Assembly: GCA_021464415.1 (NCBI GenBank)
Contig: CM038468.1
Span: 62,699,220 to 62,763,219 of the forward strand
Length of the DNA stretch: 64,000 bases
Reading direction: 5' to 3'
From: Lonicera japonica
Lineage: Eukaryota; Streptophyta; Magnoliopsida; Dipsacales; Caprifoliaceae
The notes beneath the pieces were generated by a model. That model was not told the origin of the DNA, made no database searches, and was given only the letters and a program-made list of their open reading frames with translations. Of this stretch, positions 26,201 through 36,369 are shown piece after piece. Position numbers and translations under genes: made by a program. The first letter of the stretch is position 1, and each line of letters opens with the position of its first letter.

Positions 26201-26448
26201 AGTGTGTAAAAGTTGAGCATTTTATTTTATACTATTATACAAATGTATAAGGAAATCTAGATATGGATGATCATTACCGACAGAAATACAAGATGCAGTT
26301 TGTGGTTGATGTAAAAAGATACCTGTGTTGCTATAAGTGCTACCGCTTCAGCATGATTGAGCCTGAGGCCTCGAGCAAGCCGCTTTTGAGCAAGGAACCC
26401 AGCATTGTGTAGCATCAACTTCTCGACCTCTCTCGGAACCAACATCAT
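7915..26448 (-). CDS. Urease (urea amidohydrolase), 18 coding exons, complete
   Basis: Cytosolic nickel enzyme splitting urea to ammonia and carbamate, used for nitrogen recycling. Exons, in gene order: 26323-26448, 25891-25964, 25215-25260, 24682-24787, 21966-22108, 21432-21542, 20986-21149, 20456-20834, 20260-20368, 10651-10790, 10351-10488, 10157-10248, 9913-10042, 9495-9653, 9086-9253, 8614-8748, 8251-8322, 7915-8136. They total 2514 nt and encode 837 residues, close to jack bean urease (840), with the gamma, beta and alpha parts fused as usual in plants. Nickel ligands are visible: His404 and His406 (CHVHF), Lys487 for carbamylation (GLKLHEDW), His516, His542 and Asp630. The flap Cys589 and catalytic His590 (MVCHH) are also present. 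The protein ends in the plant signature SRNYFLF. All introns are GT-AG except the last, which appears to be GC-AG. The first ATG of [11 protein letters not shown] fits the family start. Intron 9 is about 9.5 kb because of nested transposons. Confidence 0.96.
8137..8250 (-). other. Probable GC-AG intron (urease intron 17)
   Basis: Exon 17 ends AFVSK and the next bases on the coding strand are GCATGG, not GT. Translation straight through soon meets a stop, and the homologous reading resumes after a normal cag at 8137-8139. Using AAG|GC as donor keeps the frame and gives K-E-A-L-D where relatives have K-A-A-L-D. A (CT)n(CA)n tract begins a few bases inside the donor. GC donors are a known minor class in plants. 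The alternative upstream GT would delete conserved residues. Confidence 0.75.
8211..8241. repeat. (TG)n(GA)n compound microsatellite in urease intron 17
   Basis: About five TG units followed by about ten GA units on the plus strand. On the coding strand this is a pyrimidine/CA tract starting roughly ten bases after the intron donor. Confidence 0.85.
11345..11445. mobile_element. Left arm of foldback element split by the copia insertion
   Basis: The segment from about 11340 (gggtacgttag) through gaaaaatgattgaaaatac to atgagaagttagaa is an imperfect inverted copy of 17920-17985, on the other side of the copia element. Shared inverted landmarks are gaaaaatgattg and atgagaagtt. The arms suggest a MITE or foldback element that the copia element later entered. 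No clear target duplication was found. Confidence 0.5.
11513..11708 (-). repeat. Copia 3' LTR
   Basis: 196 bp, beginning TGAAGAATTAGAG and ending AATTATCA on the plus strand. Its near-identical partner is at 17645-17837. The polypurine tract directly abuts its right edge. Confidence 0.9.
11719..13201 (-). pseudogene. Copia reverse transcriptase and RNase H remnants
   Basis: Reverse transcriptase landmarks read [20 protein letters not shown], then [15 protein letters not shown], then [15 protein letters not shown], then [11 protein letters not shown] where the active-site YVDD is expected. Asp is changed to Tyr, which should abolish polymerisation. RNase H follows ([42 protein letters not shown]) and ends at 11719. 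At least five in-frame stops are present. Confidence 0.8.
13202..14143. mobile_element. hAT-type MITE nested in the copia element
   Basis: It has terminal inverted repeats CATAGTTGTC and GACAACTATG and a perfect 8-bp target duplication ctccttat (13194-13201 and 14144-14151), as in the hAT superfamily. Subterminal regions are arrays of gaatcg/cgattc words in both orientations. Removing the element rejoins the copia reading [10 protein letters not shown], which confirms it is a later insertion. No transposase seen; 942 bp. Confidence 0.9.
14144..16060 (-). pseudogene. Copia protease and integrase remnants
   Basis: The protease core is at about 16000-16035 ([13 protein letters not shown], with family DSGA retained). 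The integrase zinc-finger tail and catalytic core lie at about 15240-15560 ([25 protein letters not shown]). The integrase C-terminal module lies at about 14700-15000 ([24 protein letters not shown]). Several stops and frame changes separate them. The Asp of HSDVWG and the DDHT segment are readable. Confidence 0.75.
16099..17163 (-). pseudogene. Copia gag with damaged zinc knuckle
   Basis: The gag reading starts near 17163. It contains the copia-typical segment for a DUF4219/UBN2-like capsid ([17 protein letters not shown], then [13 protein letters not shown]) and a CCHC-like knuckle near 16265-16330. The knuckle reads [14 protein letters not shown], so the second expected Cys is Tyr. An in-frame stop lies between the two long pieces at about 16783. 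It would have been structural (capsid) protein; now non-functional. Confidence 0.75.
17645..17837 (-). repeat. Copia 5' LTR
   Basis: 193 bp, the partner of 11513-11708. The primer binding site for initiator-Met tRNA abuts its left edge on the plus strand. Confidence 0.9.
17885..17990. mobile_element. Right arm of foldback element split by the copia insertion
   Basis: Imperfect inverted copy of 11345-11445: aacttctcataaaactt, caatcatttttcg, then aacctaacagaccctac at the outer edge, against gggtacgttag on the left. Confidence 0.5.
18349..19194. mobile_element. hAT-type MITE in urease intron 9
   Basis: It starts CAGTGTTTTGAAT and ends with the inverted form ATTTAAAACATTG. Flanks are attgtaat (18341-18348) and cttgtaat (19195-19202), 7 of 8 matching. 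Subterminal zones are rich in cgcta/tagcg and cgcaatt words. The middle (about 18590-18760) is less repetitive and may be captured sequence. No transposase seen. 846 bp. Confidence 0.75.
22717..24073 (+). mobile_element. Solo LTR, SIRE/Maximus-like copia, in urease intron 4
   Basis: The block carries features I associate with plant SIRE-type copia LTRs: gttttgataataaca near the left, gtgagtgtaatgag and cggtttagtggaatttct in the middle, gggcgcggacatatgg and aaccgaaccggga further on, and tattcacccccccccc at the right. Both outer parts carry gacctaaaagt. The 5-mer gttct occurs immediately outside both proposed edges (22712-22716 and 24074-24078). No internal domain follows, hence a solo LTR. Edges are approximate because the usual TG...CA is not clean. 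Confidence 0.55.
24031..24053. repeat. C-run and (CT)n
   Basis: About ten C residues followed by CT repeats, within the solo LTR near its right edge. Confidence 0.8.
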
Positions 26449-27677
26449 TTTTCTGACTTTCCCTTTAAGGCTCTAGGTCACTGTCTACAACCAAACAAAA
26501 AATTCAAGCACACAAACTGCCAAATAACACTCCGTACAAACAAAAACTTCTTCAAAGTCAACATAGAAGGTTAAAAAACATTGAAACAAAAAGTAAATTT
26601 CACGATTTTCACTGGTGCAATCACATCACAAATCCAGAGCTCGGAGAAGTAGTAGTGCTTAACCCTATCCAAACTATTCGTTACTCTATCGAAGAACTCA
26701 ATAACCAGCTGCTAAGTATACGTATATGTTTAATCTATCGCAAGCAGAATTTGTTAATTACTGATCGTGTCAACTCTCAAAATAAAAACCGGGCCAGTTG
26801 ATCGACCAAGCGTCAAACGGTTGGATTGCGTAAGAAAATGATTCTGCTTTGTAGTTCTCGTCAGTTGTGATGCCGTAAGTGAAGAGTGGAATTTATGTGT
26901 TTTACGTTTGTTCAGATTAGGGCAAGAATCTAATGATTTTCTCAAACAAAGGTTGAAGTCTTGCTTAGGGTGAAAAGAGGAAAGGTAAGAGGCTGTCTCA
27001 CCGTTCCGACCAGGCAGGAGTACTACTGCACTTTCTGCTTGCTTGAAAATGTTGGTCGAGAATTCCTTTTCTGTCTGACTTTCTCAGGCTAATGGAATCC
27101 GTTTACGCACAGCACTGTGATGTCCACTCCGCGAATATTCACCAATGCAAAACAAATGCACATTACAGCCGTAAACATCATTAGTAGCACTAACAGCGTC
27201 TTCAATGGTTGTATAAATATATATATTTCATTTTATTTTCGTAAAATTGTACGTGCAAGAAAATTTTATACATAAATTATACACTTATTTATTTTATGCT
27301 TTAATGGTTCTTAACTTCTTATATATAAAATTTAAATGGACGAATAAAAATCATACAAATAGAATATATCATTATATGTAATATTTAATAGTTTTATATG
27401 AAAAAAATTATACATAATTTCATAATTACAATAAATCTTATTTTATAGTTCTTGATGAATAGATTTCAAATATATAAATTATATTAAAAACTAATTTTTA
27501 GATTTATAGGTATATCATTTTAAAGTTTTCATAAAAAAATTAAGGAGAGAGTAAGATGACGTAGATGTGTAAATTGGGTTTTTATTTTGTACAATTATTT
27601 TACATAAATCTCAGTGTCAAAATTTCTTAAACGACTGTTGGAAAACATATTTTTTACAAAACGGGTAAATTTTACAC
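26449..27677. other. Urease 5' flank (promoter side) and intergenic
   Basis: Upstream of the urease ATG. The first 100-700 bases should hold the 5' UTR and promoter, but no TATA box or element could be fixed with confidence. From about 27210 the sequence turns strongly AT-rich with no gene seen. Confidence 0.4.
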
Positions 27678-27768
27678 AAACTAAAATTATACAAGACGGT
27701 TGTAGATATTCGAACATAGTAATAAATAAACTAATAGCAATGTAATATTGGTAATTAGCAAATATTTA
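27678..27768. repeat. Local duplication, copy A (interrupted)
   Basis: Matches 28614-28705 with few differences, including aataaataaactaatagcaa and attggtaattagc. Copy A continues after the MITE at 28173-28200 and so is split by it, while copy B is uninterrupted. Confidence 0.85.
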
Positions 27769-28163
27769 GGGTAAAAAATATTAAACCCCTCAAACTATCA
27801 CTTTTTTGCGCTAAACTCCCCCTCCCACCATCTTCTAAAAGTGACATTAAATCCCTTAAAACTATTAGATGTTATCACTTAATCCCCAAAATTACATAAA
27901 TGCCATTGTATAAAGTTGGGTAAAAAATACTAAATCCTCTTAAATTATCACTTTTTGGCACTAAACCCCCATAAACTATCACAACTTGACACTTTACCCT
28001 CTAATTTATAAAAGGGCATTTATTTACAAGGGCATTTATGTAATTTGGGGGTTAAGTCATAATATCTAATAATTTAGGGGGGTTTAGTGTCACTTTTAAA
28101 AGATGAGGGGGGTTTTAGTGCAAAAAAGTGATTGTTTGAGGGGGGTTAATGTTTTTTTTACCC
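27769..28163. mobile_element. Mutator-like (MULE) MITE with long inverted repeats
   Basis: It begins GGGTAAAAAATATTAAACCC and ends with an inverted copy. The inverted repeats extend about 140 bases each, so the 395-bp element is almost entirely foldback. A perfect 9-bp duplication aaatattta flanks it (27760-27768 and 28164-28172), as typical for Mutator-like elements. The uninterrupted site survives in the neighbouring duplicate at 28697-28705. No coding capacity. Confidence 0.9.
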
Positions 28164-28208
28164 AAATATTTATATCTAAATTATATTATATTTATAGGAA
28201 AAAATTCA

Positions 28209-28577
28209 AGTAAGAACATTAACTTAAGGACCTTATTTACGAACCGGACCATTTGGCGCACTTCCTGATGAAATTTGGTTGATATGTTCTTCATCATGTG
28301 TAAAACATCTTTACCAAATTTCATCAAAAAATTCAACTAGAAAGTGAGTTAACTACATGATTGAAAATTTTTGGTTCAGAAATAGATATATAAAATCCAA
28401 TATTTTTTCAATCAAGTAGTTAATCCTCTTTCTGGATGATTTTTTTTATAAAATTTGGTGAAAATGCTCTACATTTGATGAATAACATTCCCACTAAATT
28501 TTATCAAAAAATTTCATTGAGAAGCATGTCAAATAGCTCTGTCCGTAAATAAGATCCTTAAGCTAAGATGCTTACTT
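28209..28577. mobile_element. Foldback MITE of the 7-kb palindrome family
   Basis: It starts aagtaagaacattaactt and ends with the inverted partner aagctaagatgcttactt, with about 40 bases of imperfect terminal inverted repeat including ggaccttatttacg / cgtaaataagatcc. The internal arm at 28313-28355 nearly equals 7090-7132. No clear target duplication. Confidence 0.7.
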
Positions 28578-28587
28578 AAAATGCACC

Positions 28588-28612
28588 ATATTTATATATA
28601 TATATATATATA
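28588..28612. repeat. (TA)n microsatellite
   Basis: About 24 bases of TA repeats between the foldback MITE and duplication copy B. Confidence 0.85.
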
Positions 28613-28613
28613 A

Positions 28614-28730
28614 TAAACCAAAATTATACAAAACAGTTATAAATACTCTAACATACTAATAAATAAACTAATAGCAATGTGATATTGGTAATTAGCAAAT
28701 ATTTATATGTAAATTATATTATATATATAA
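28614..28730. repeat. Local duplication, copy B (empty site)
   Basis: Same sequence as copy A but with a single aaatattta at 28697-28705 and no MITE, running directly into tatgtaaattatattata as copy A does after the MITE. Confidence 0.85.
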
Positions 28731-29169
28731 ACACATAAAATTAAATTTTTAATAAAAGTAGTTGTTTAAATTTTTTTTTTATAGGAATGTTAATTAACAA
28801 TTTAACTTCTATTATTAGGATCGAAAATTATTATTACAAGAAGATCCTAGGCTATAAAATATATTATATTAATGACATATAATTGATATAATTTAATAAT
28901 AAGGAATTTTCAAAATTAATGTTTACAAAATCAAAAATAAAATATTTTGTTATTTTATAAGTATACATTTCATTTCATTCATAATTGCCTAACTTTTCCT
29001 AAAAATCTTGTAATTTTCGCGGGATTCATTTTGCCTGAAAAGTTTTCCTATAGGAAGGTTGTATTGAAGTGGTGAAAACACTTTCCTTCGAACAAAACGT
29101 ACCAAAAGTGCACGAAAATATAAATTTCTTTCACTTTTCTTTTTATTTCCCGGTCATTCAAATTCTCCC

Positions 29170-29581
29170 TGGGGGTGGGATTTTCGAGCCGAAAACTGGA
29201 GCACCGAACCAAAAAAGGCCGGTTCGGTTCTTAGTATTAAAGTGCACATTTTTAACAATTCGGTTCCTAATAATTGTTAACGGTTCGGTTCTCAGATTCT
29301 TAATAAATTTAATTATAGGAACCGTTAGGAACCGTTATATATAAATACATAACAGATCTTACGGTTCTTGGCCGGTTCTAATAGTTCTAACGGTCACCCA
29401 AATAACCGTTAGAATGGTTTTTAAACGGTTCTAACGGTTCCCCGAAAAACCGGTGGAACCAAACCGTTATAACCGGTTCAGTTCCTCAAAAAATACACAA
29501 ATAACCGAACCATTAAGAATAACAGAAAACCGGTTCCAGTTCTTCATAATTTAGCTAGGAACCGAACAGGTCCCAGCCCTA
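29170..29581. mobile_element. hAT-type MITE with CGGTTC-word ends
   Basis: Ends TGGGGGTGGGA and TCCCAGCCCTA are imperfect inverted repeats. Flanks attctccc (29162-29169) and atgctccc (29582-29589) match at 7 of 8. The interior is dense in ggttcggttc, aaccgttagaa and accggttc in both orientations. The open frame here is a repeat by-product. 412 bp. Confidence 0.75.
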
Positions 29582-29589
29582 ATGCTCCC

Positions 29590-30720
29590 TTTATTTTTGA
29601 AAAAAATTATTTCAAAAGGCCAATGCGCAAATTGGAAATTTTGTGACTTAATTAATGTTTTTAATTTTACAAGGAATTCAAATTATATTTCTTGAATTCA
29701 CATTAATACTTTTGAAAATAGTATAAAATTCAAAATATTATTTTGACTTTCAGACTGAGTTATATTATGGATTTTACACTCGTATACCTCATAGGCGTCA
29801 AGGATTATGAATTTATACTTTTCCGGTTGCTAATTTGAAATTAAATTACGGTGATAAATCTAAATAAAAGTTCTTGCACAATTATTGGGCCACTCTTTCG
29901 TCAATGCCGTAGAACTGTAAAAAGAATAAGGGTATCACTAAAGCTACCCTTAATTTATAGTCTACATATTCATTATTAAAAAATAACAAGTGTTAATTAG
30001 CTATTTTATTTTTAACTCAATATATATATTCTTTTGGATTTTGAAAATAACAATTCTTCGGCCTAATATTTACATTCAATAAACACAATCTGATTAATAT
30101 AGGATTTCATTTAAACATTTTTCTTTTGAGTTGTAGATGGATTTTCATTTCATACTTTGCATACTTTTTTGATGACATTTATTTTATAGCAATAATGTGA
30201 GATTCAATTTTCTAAAATATAAGGGAATAAAGGAAGCTGAAAAGAAATAAACAATGAAGTGGTTTTTGTGTTTAGAATTAGATTGAAAAAAAAGATGATA
30301 AAAGGAAGAGAGATTTCTAATTAAGGCACCCTTGTTACTTTTTAATAATAGCTGTGTAGACTGAAAATTGAAGGTTCATTTACCAACACCCAAAGAATAA
30401 TCTTCACTTGTTCATAAAGGCGATAGCAAATGTAAAATATTTGTAAAATCGTGATCGAAATGTTACTTTCATGAAATTGGCAGTCTCGCCAATTTTTAAA
30501 TTGAATCTTTTAATAAAATTTTGTAGAAATAATCTCTTCATTCACCAAATTTCATGAAAAAAAATTAACCCATCTAACCCTCGAAATAAAGGAATTGGGG
30601 AAAATTGGGTAATGAAGAAGAGTCAACTCCATATAACTTAATAGATGTAAAAAAATGTTTACTACAAACTTATATTGTCCGTAAAATTCACGTAATGTGA
30701 AAAATAATTAATTTTAAATC
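29590..30720. other. AT-rich intergenic stretch
   Basis: No gene recognised. A partial copy of the caccaaatttcatgaaaa palindrome arm lies near 30541. Confidence 0.5.
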
Positions 30721-30723
30721 TTA

Positions 30724-30752
30724 AATAGCCATAAACCCATGCGATGCACGGG
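30724..30752 (-). mobile_element. Helitron-like 3' end (degenerate)
   Basis: The hairpin cccatgcgatgcacggg (30736-30752) lies about ten bases from the expected CTRR terminus on the minus strand, which here reads CTAT instead of CTAG/CTAA. It is similar in layout to 31643-31670 and 34171-34200. Confidence 0.35.
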
Positions 30753-30759
30753 AGGTCGA

Positions 30760-31640
30760 ATAGCCTTGTGTTTGAAAAACAAAAAATAATTTTAATTTAT
30801 TTAGCAAAAGTATAGGCACAATAATTAACGAGTGTAAAATATTTAATTTCCTATCAAATATCTTGCTTCTTGAAAATATTTTCTTAAAAAAAATAAGAAT
30901 ACTTATACTTAAACTTCTAGCAAAATAAGTTGATCAAAAAGAAACTTATAACAATATAATATACATGAAAATATATATAGACAATACAAAAAGTCAAAGG
31001 AAGGTTGATAGGTCGATCTTCTTGAAAGATGAACCTCGTTAAATATATTTATATAAGTAGAAAATGATGGAAAAAATGGTATCCGATCCTCCTTATTTGT
31101 CATTTGTTTAAGAAGAGAGATAATTGGTGGGTTTTAGTGATATCCAATAAGATTGTTCCATATTATATAAAAAATCTATCACTATTTATACATGCAGAAA
31201 TGCTTATAGAAATTCCATATATGATTCACCTTCCACCACATATAGAAATAAATAGCTATAAAAATTACCATTAAAGTACTTTTTCCCTTTTTCTCTTTTT
31301 CAATATAAAAATTTATTTGTATAGAAATGACCATTAATATGGCCTAAGTTATCAAAATTAGACACAATTAATTAGATGACTGCTTGTAAAAAATCTCAAA
31401 CCAAAGGATTAAAAAAAACTTCCATGAAATATTTGTCTGTTATGCATTTTGTCCAATAGTAGAAGAAGCTTTTTATAATCGTTGCAAGACTCCATGAGTG
31501 ATTACCAAAAGTCAGGTATGCATAATTGTTATCTTATTCTTAAAAGGATGGAAAATAGAAGATGGTGAGCAATAAATAGTAGTATTGGTAACACTAGAAC
31601 ATGATTAACGGTAGCTGCATATATAGAGCGTTTTAGCTTT
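30760..31640. other. AT-rich intergenic stretch
   Basis: No gene recognised. The open frame near 30909 is low-complexity. Confidence 0.45.
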
Positions 31641-31642
31641 AA

Positions 31643-31670
31643 CTAGCTTGCAATCCGTGCGATGCATGGG
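31643..31670 (-). mobile_element. Helitron-like 3' terminus
   Basis: On the minus strand a hairpin (ccatgcatcgcacgg, plus 31655-31670) is followed about nine bases later by CTAG and then T. This is the arrangement of a Helitron 3' end (hairpin, CTRR, host T). The extent and 5' end of the element were not determined. Confidence 0.45.
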
Positions 31671-31679
31671 TGCCTTGCA

Positions 31680-32689
31680 AATTTTTAAAAATATATTTAT
31701 ACATATGCGTATCGTCTAAATACTAAGATTACATTAAGTGATGTAAAATATATTTTCACGGGAAAAAGAAAAGTAGAAAAGTAAGATATAAACGTATATT
31801 TCTCTATACATTTGTAGAATGCTTTAATTAACTTATGTTCATGATATATAGTTTTGCAATTTAATTTTAACATAATTATTTACTTGACTTTATAGATGAG
31901 ATATGTATGCATATATAAACCATATATATTTTACAAAAAATATACATGGAATATCAAATGAAGAAATATAAATTATAAAGTACATTTTAAGAAAGTTGAA
32001 TTAAGTGCATAAACAATTAATAAAAGTGAGTAAAGACACTATGTGCAATTTGTAAATTAATTAAGCGAACTTGAATCAACCTTTTGTAAATTAAAATAAA
32101 GGGAAATATATATATATATATATACATATATATAGCAATAGTTGGTGTGTTACCTGCTAAATGTTTGATTTCCACCTTTGCTGCATCTATCCATTCGTTA
32201 AAATACTATGTGCAATTTAAATGAACAATTTGCATCTCAGAAAATATGAAATTGAAATAAATTAATATTCTTGCAAAATTATAGAAAATAGGAGAACTTG
32301 TATGAACTTATATGATACACAAAATGTGTTAAAATTATATATTAATACTGAGAAAGCCTATTGGCGGTTTTAGCTAAGAGGATGATGAAGAAGAAACGGC
32401 CATAGAGATTCAACAAATGGGATTATGGTGTATATAGAAACGAAAGTATAGTGAATTAGGAAATAAATGCATATAAGGAAAGGAAGATTAAGAGATAACC
32501 TTGTATAGGGGGAGAGAATTAATTAAGAGAAATATATTGAAGTACAAAGTCAAAAGGTGCAGTAATTAATGTAACATTAAATGATCTACTTCCTTAGTTT
32601 TACATATATGTTATAGATTAAGCTATTAAAGCATATACATGCACAGGGGAGTGGGAAATATTTGAATTTAATAGGCCACTTATAGCGCA
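31680..32689. other. AT-rich intergenic stretch, possibly the body of the Helitron-like element
   Basis: No gene recognised. (TA)n at about 32106-32135. If the CTAG at 31643-31646 is a true 3' end, the element would extend rightward from there. Confidence 0.35.
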
Positions 32690-33735
32690 CTGCTATTGAC
32701 ATACACAATTTCACTCCCTAAAATTTTATAAGTACATTTTCCTTCTTTCTAACACTCCTATTACTCCATATTTAATTTTAAAATTAATTAATATTAATCT
32801 AAAAAAATTACATTCTCACAACTCCACTATCTCTCTTTACATTTAAAAAAAACAAACCAAATCAGTTCATTCACCTCACAAATCTTATTTTTAACCTTCT
32901 TCCAACTTCTTTTTACACAAATTGGCCCATCAAACAAGCACATAAGCTAAAGTATTGTTGGACGAAAATACACACATCCTAAATAGTGCACTATCTTTAC
33001 TTTCGTCCCTCTTTTTTTTGCTCCAATATTAGATTAATACAGATTTTTTGTCATAGATGAAGGTATAATTGGTTCCTAAGAACCTAATGGTGTTCCTAAT
33101 ACTTAGTCCTAAGAACCAAGTGGTGTTCCTAATACTTGGTCCTAAGGAACCAAGTGATATTCTTCATACTTGGTCCTAAGGAACTGAGTCTAAGGCTTTA
33201 TACCCGGTCCTAAAGAACCAAGTATGTTGTATTGTGCATATGTTGGTTATCTGTTCTCAATTTCATTAGAGTCGATTCCTTTGAGTCAAGTATGACGAAC
33301 ACCACTTGGTTCCTACGAACTGAGTATATCTTCATATTTTAGTTATCTATAACAACCATCTTTAAACCAATCAATTGAGGAAATAAGATCAATGATGATG
33401 CTTGAAAGATTATACTGCATAATTCTTTCATTCCTTGCATATGTAAAAGAAGAAAAAGAAGAGAAGGGGGGAAAAAGCATACATAAAGAAGAAAAAAGTT
33501 GAGATGAAGAGATGGGTAGAAGAAGAGAGAGATAGAAAGTGTGGAGTGGTGGGAATGTTAAGTTTATAAAATTTATATTTGAGATGCGTTAAGGAGTATT
33601 ATAGAATTATTTAAAGTGTGTCAATAACAGTTCTCGAGAAATAATGGGGATGTGTCAATAAAGATAAAGTGATTTAATTTATAAGGAGTGTTAGAGAGTT
33701 ATTTAAGGTGTGTCAATAGTAGCTCCTTGTATATT
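32690..33735. mobile_element. Foldback-like element containing a minisatellite
   Basis: The left edge (gcactgctattgacataca ... taacactcctattactcc) and the right edge (ggagtgttagagag ... ggtgtgtcaatagtagct) are imperfect inverted copies. The right arm is itself partly doubled: gtgtcaata recurs near 33620, 33655 and 33710. No target duplication was fixed. Confidence 0.45.
33071..33231. repeat. Minisatellite, unit about 35 bp
   Basis: Imperfect direct copies built on the phrases cttggtcctaaggaaccaag and tgttcctaata, about four units. It lies inside the foldback-like element. Confidence 0.7.
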
Positions 33736-34170
33736 TACACACATACTATACTGGATGTTTATAATTGTTTAGGTATTAAATAAATAAAATTACAAATATT
33801 ATATATTTTTAATTAGGTAGATTTTAAAGATAAAAATATAAAATCAGTTTTAAATTTACAACTTAAAATTATAGAGCAGCATCTTAAATAAATAAAATTA
33901 TAAATGTTTTAAATAAATAAAATATAAATTTTCTAAATTTATAATTTAATATTATAGAGCAATTAATGAGGACCAACTAATAAGGGAGAAACTGAAATTT
34001 TAAATAAAAATAAATTGGGAGAACCACGTTTATAATTGGGGGCATGAAACAGAAAGAAATCGAAATCTATGGCTGCCATTTATATGTAATTTGGGCTGCT
34101 TACATTTAAATGCAATTAATGGGAGAATTGGGAGACCCACGTTTATAATGAAAACAATTATATAAATAAA
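33736..34170. other. AT-rich intergenic stretch
   Basis: No gene recognised. The phrases gggagaattgggagacccacgtttataat and gggagaaccacgtttataat show a local imperfect duplication near 34015 and 34120 (shared part about 20 bases). Confidence 0.4.
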
Positions 34171-34200
34171 TTAGATTATAACCCGTGCTATGCACAGGTT
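34171..34200 (-). mobile_element. Helitron-like 3' terminus
   Basis: On the minus strand the hairpin (cctgtgcatagcacggg, plus 34182-34198) is followed within about eight bases by CTAA and T, fitting hairpin-CTRR-T. This is the second good example of the same pattern as 31643-31670. Confidence 0.45.
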
Positions 34201-35205
34201 GATTTATAAAAATTGTGCCTACGTCAAAAATTATTAGAAAAAGGAATTGTCTATTATAATTCTATAAATGAATTAGAAATTTTATATTATTTTATTTATA
34301 AAGTCGAAAAGAAATTTAAATTGATCTATAATATAATAGTAAAAATAATTAATGACTGTCACATGTTAGTCCCAAAACAAATCATTCTCACTCCTCTCAT
34401 TTTATATATAATATATACTATTTATTTAATTGGGCTGCCATTTAAATACAACTAATGAGAGATGAAAACATTTATATAGATAATGAATTGATGCCACATG
34501 TCAACACCGCATACAATAACAACATTTTACTATGGCTTTTTCGCTTGCTTAAAAATTTGCACTATGGAAAGAAAATCAATTCCATTGTCTTTCCTACGGA
34601 GGTAGAAAACTAAAATCCCTACCAAGTTTCCTTTCATGTATTTGGTAAAACATGAAAAGTATTTAGGTAGGAGTATTATTGTCCAAAAATTTTGTAATTA
34701 ATGTTAGGAAATTACAAGGGAAAATCAATTATATGGGTTTTGAGAGAAATGACTTTACCCCATACTTTTTACTGTCAGAAAAGTGTTTCTGGAATTTGTG
34801 ATTACCAAATAAAAGAAAGGAAAAACTTTCCTTTTCCTGAGTGCTCAAATCCGTGAACCAATCAAGGTCTTAGGGTTTTTAAATATCAAAATGTACATTC
34901 AGAATATTCAATGCAAGGCAACGAACGGAGAGAATAATGTGAAAACAAGTTTTTCATATGTTCAGTGGTTATTTTTAGATCCATAACTTTGTTTTTCTTT
35001 ATGAGATTGGAATTCCCGATTTTTTATTCTCAATCCATGATGTTTGTGAACAAAACCAGCTGTGTTACAACCTATTAATTCAAAGTTGTGTACTTTTATA
35101 AAACGAATCATATGCGGCAAAATCTGGTTGAGGTGTTAAGCAAGGTATAGCACATACATTTGGCACTAATATACTAATTGTTCTATATCCCCACATCACC
35201 ATCAC
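34201..35205. other. AT-rich intergenic stretch
   Basis: No gene recognised. The 80-codon open frame at 34213-34455 has low-complexity composition (many I, L, Y, K) and resembles no family I know. Confidence 0.45.
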
Positions 35206-36024
35206 CAGTGGTGGAGCCAGGCTTTTTGTTCAGGAGGGCCAAACTATTAATACAACAAGAATTTTTTGCATATACACCAACAAACAAGAAGCAAATCAAT
35301 ATTAATAAATTAATAACCAACAAACAAATATATTAACAATTTAAAAAACAAATCAACATTAATAAATAATGACCAACAAACAAACAAATATAATAACAAT
35401 CTAAGAAGCAAATCAACATTAAAACACATAAATCTTAATATTCAAACCAACCTCAATAATCAAATTTAATATCAATATTTAGCAATCTAAGAAGCAAATC
35501 AACATTAATAAATAATAACTAACAAACAAATATATTAACAATTTAAGAAACAAATCAACATTAAAACACCTAATTCTTAATATTCAAATTTTTTTAAAAA
35601 ATATATAAGATTATAAAAAAGAAATCTAACCTAAAATACCGAAACAAATGAAAAATGAAAATGAAAAGAGGGGCAAAGACACTATTAATTACTACTGCGC
35701 TGTGCTTAAAAAAAATAAACACTATACTTAAAAATAAAATAAATATAAGCAGCAATTATTTGAAGAAGAAAGAGGGCGGAGTTTTCCTTTTGCTTTCCTT
35801 TTACTTTCATTAAGCTTTCATTAATGACATAATATATAACCTAAACCTATATTACTAAAACACGCCCCGAACTTATATTGTTAATTGCACTACGCACCCC
35901 TCGACCAACAACATACTTCACTCACACAACTAGCCCCCAATTATTTTGGCCCCTCACACAGCGGCCCCTCTACTCTCTAAAAATTCACAAAAAGACCAGG
36001 TGGGCCCACGTGGCTCCAGCCCTG
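35206..36024. mobile_element. hAT-like MITE with internal tandem repeats
   Basis: It starts CAGTGGTGGAGCCAGG and ends with the inverted partner CGTGGCTCCAGCCCTG, a terminus style common in plant hAT MITEs. Further inside, ttcaggagggcc pairs with ggtgggccc. About 35290-35590 holds imperfect tandem copies of roughly 60 bp built on aacaaacaaatatattaaca and gcaaatcaacattaa. I did not find an 8-bp duplication. The interior carries no coding capacity. Confidence 0.6.
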
Positions 36025-36187
36025 CACATTTGAAGTGCCAAGCAGTTGTTTTAAAAATCATGCAGCCATATAGTGAGCACAAAGAGAACTTTTCTTTTGC
36101 ATTTTATTAAAGAATATCATATACTAATCACGATTAGTGGCATACGCCTAATTTTGGAGGGTTCTTTTCTATTTGAAAGATCCCCTA

Positions 36188-36369
36188 CAATTCTAGTTTA
36201 ACGGTTTTTTGGACCTTATGTTCTATTGGATGACAGAATTTTGTTCTATCAGAAACTTTCTTCCCATACTAACCTTTTACAATTCTAGTGTAACGTTTTT
36301 TTGGACCATATGTTCTATTGGATGACAGAATTTTTCTATCAGAAAACTTTCTTCCCATGCTAACCTTTT
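36188..36369. repeat. Tandem duplication, period about 92 bp
   Basis: Copy 1 36188-36279 and copy 2 36280 to about 36369 share caattctagt(t/g)taacg, ttctattggatgacagaatt and ctttcttcccat(a/g)ctaacc, with a few substitutions and a small deletion. Confidence 0.8.

Noticed and set aside
33071..35590. Regularly spaced direct repeats resembling an array
   Set aside because: Units are imperfect and contiguous with no unique spacers, so they are a minisatellite and MITE-internal repeats, not a CRISPR array.
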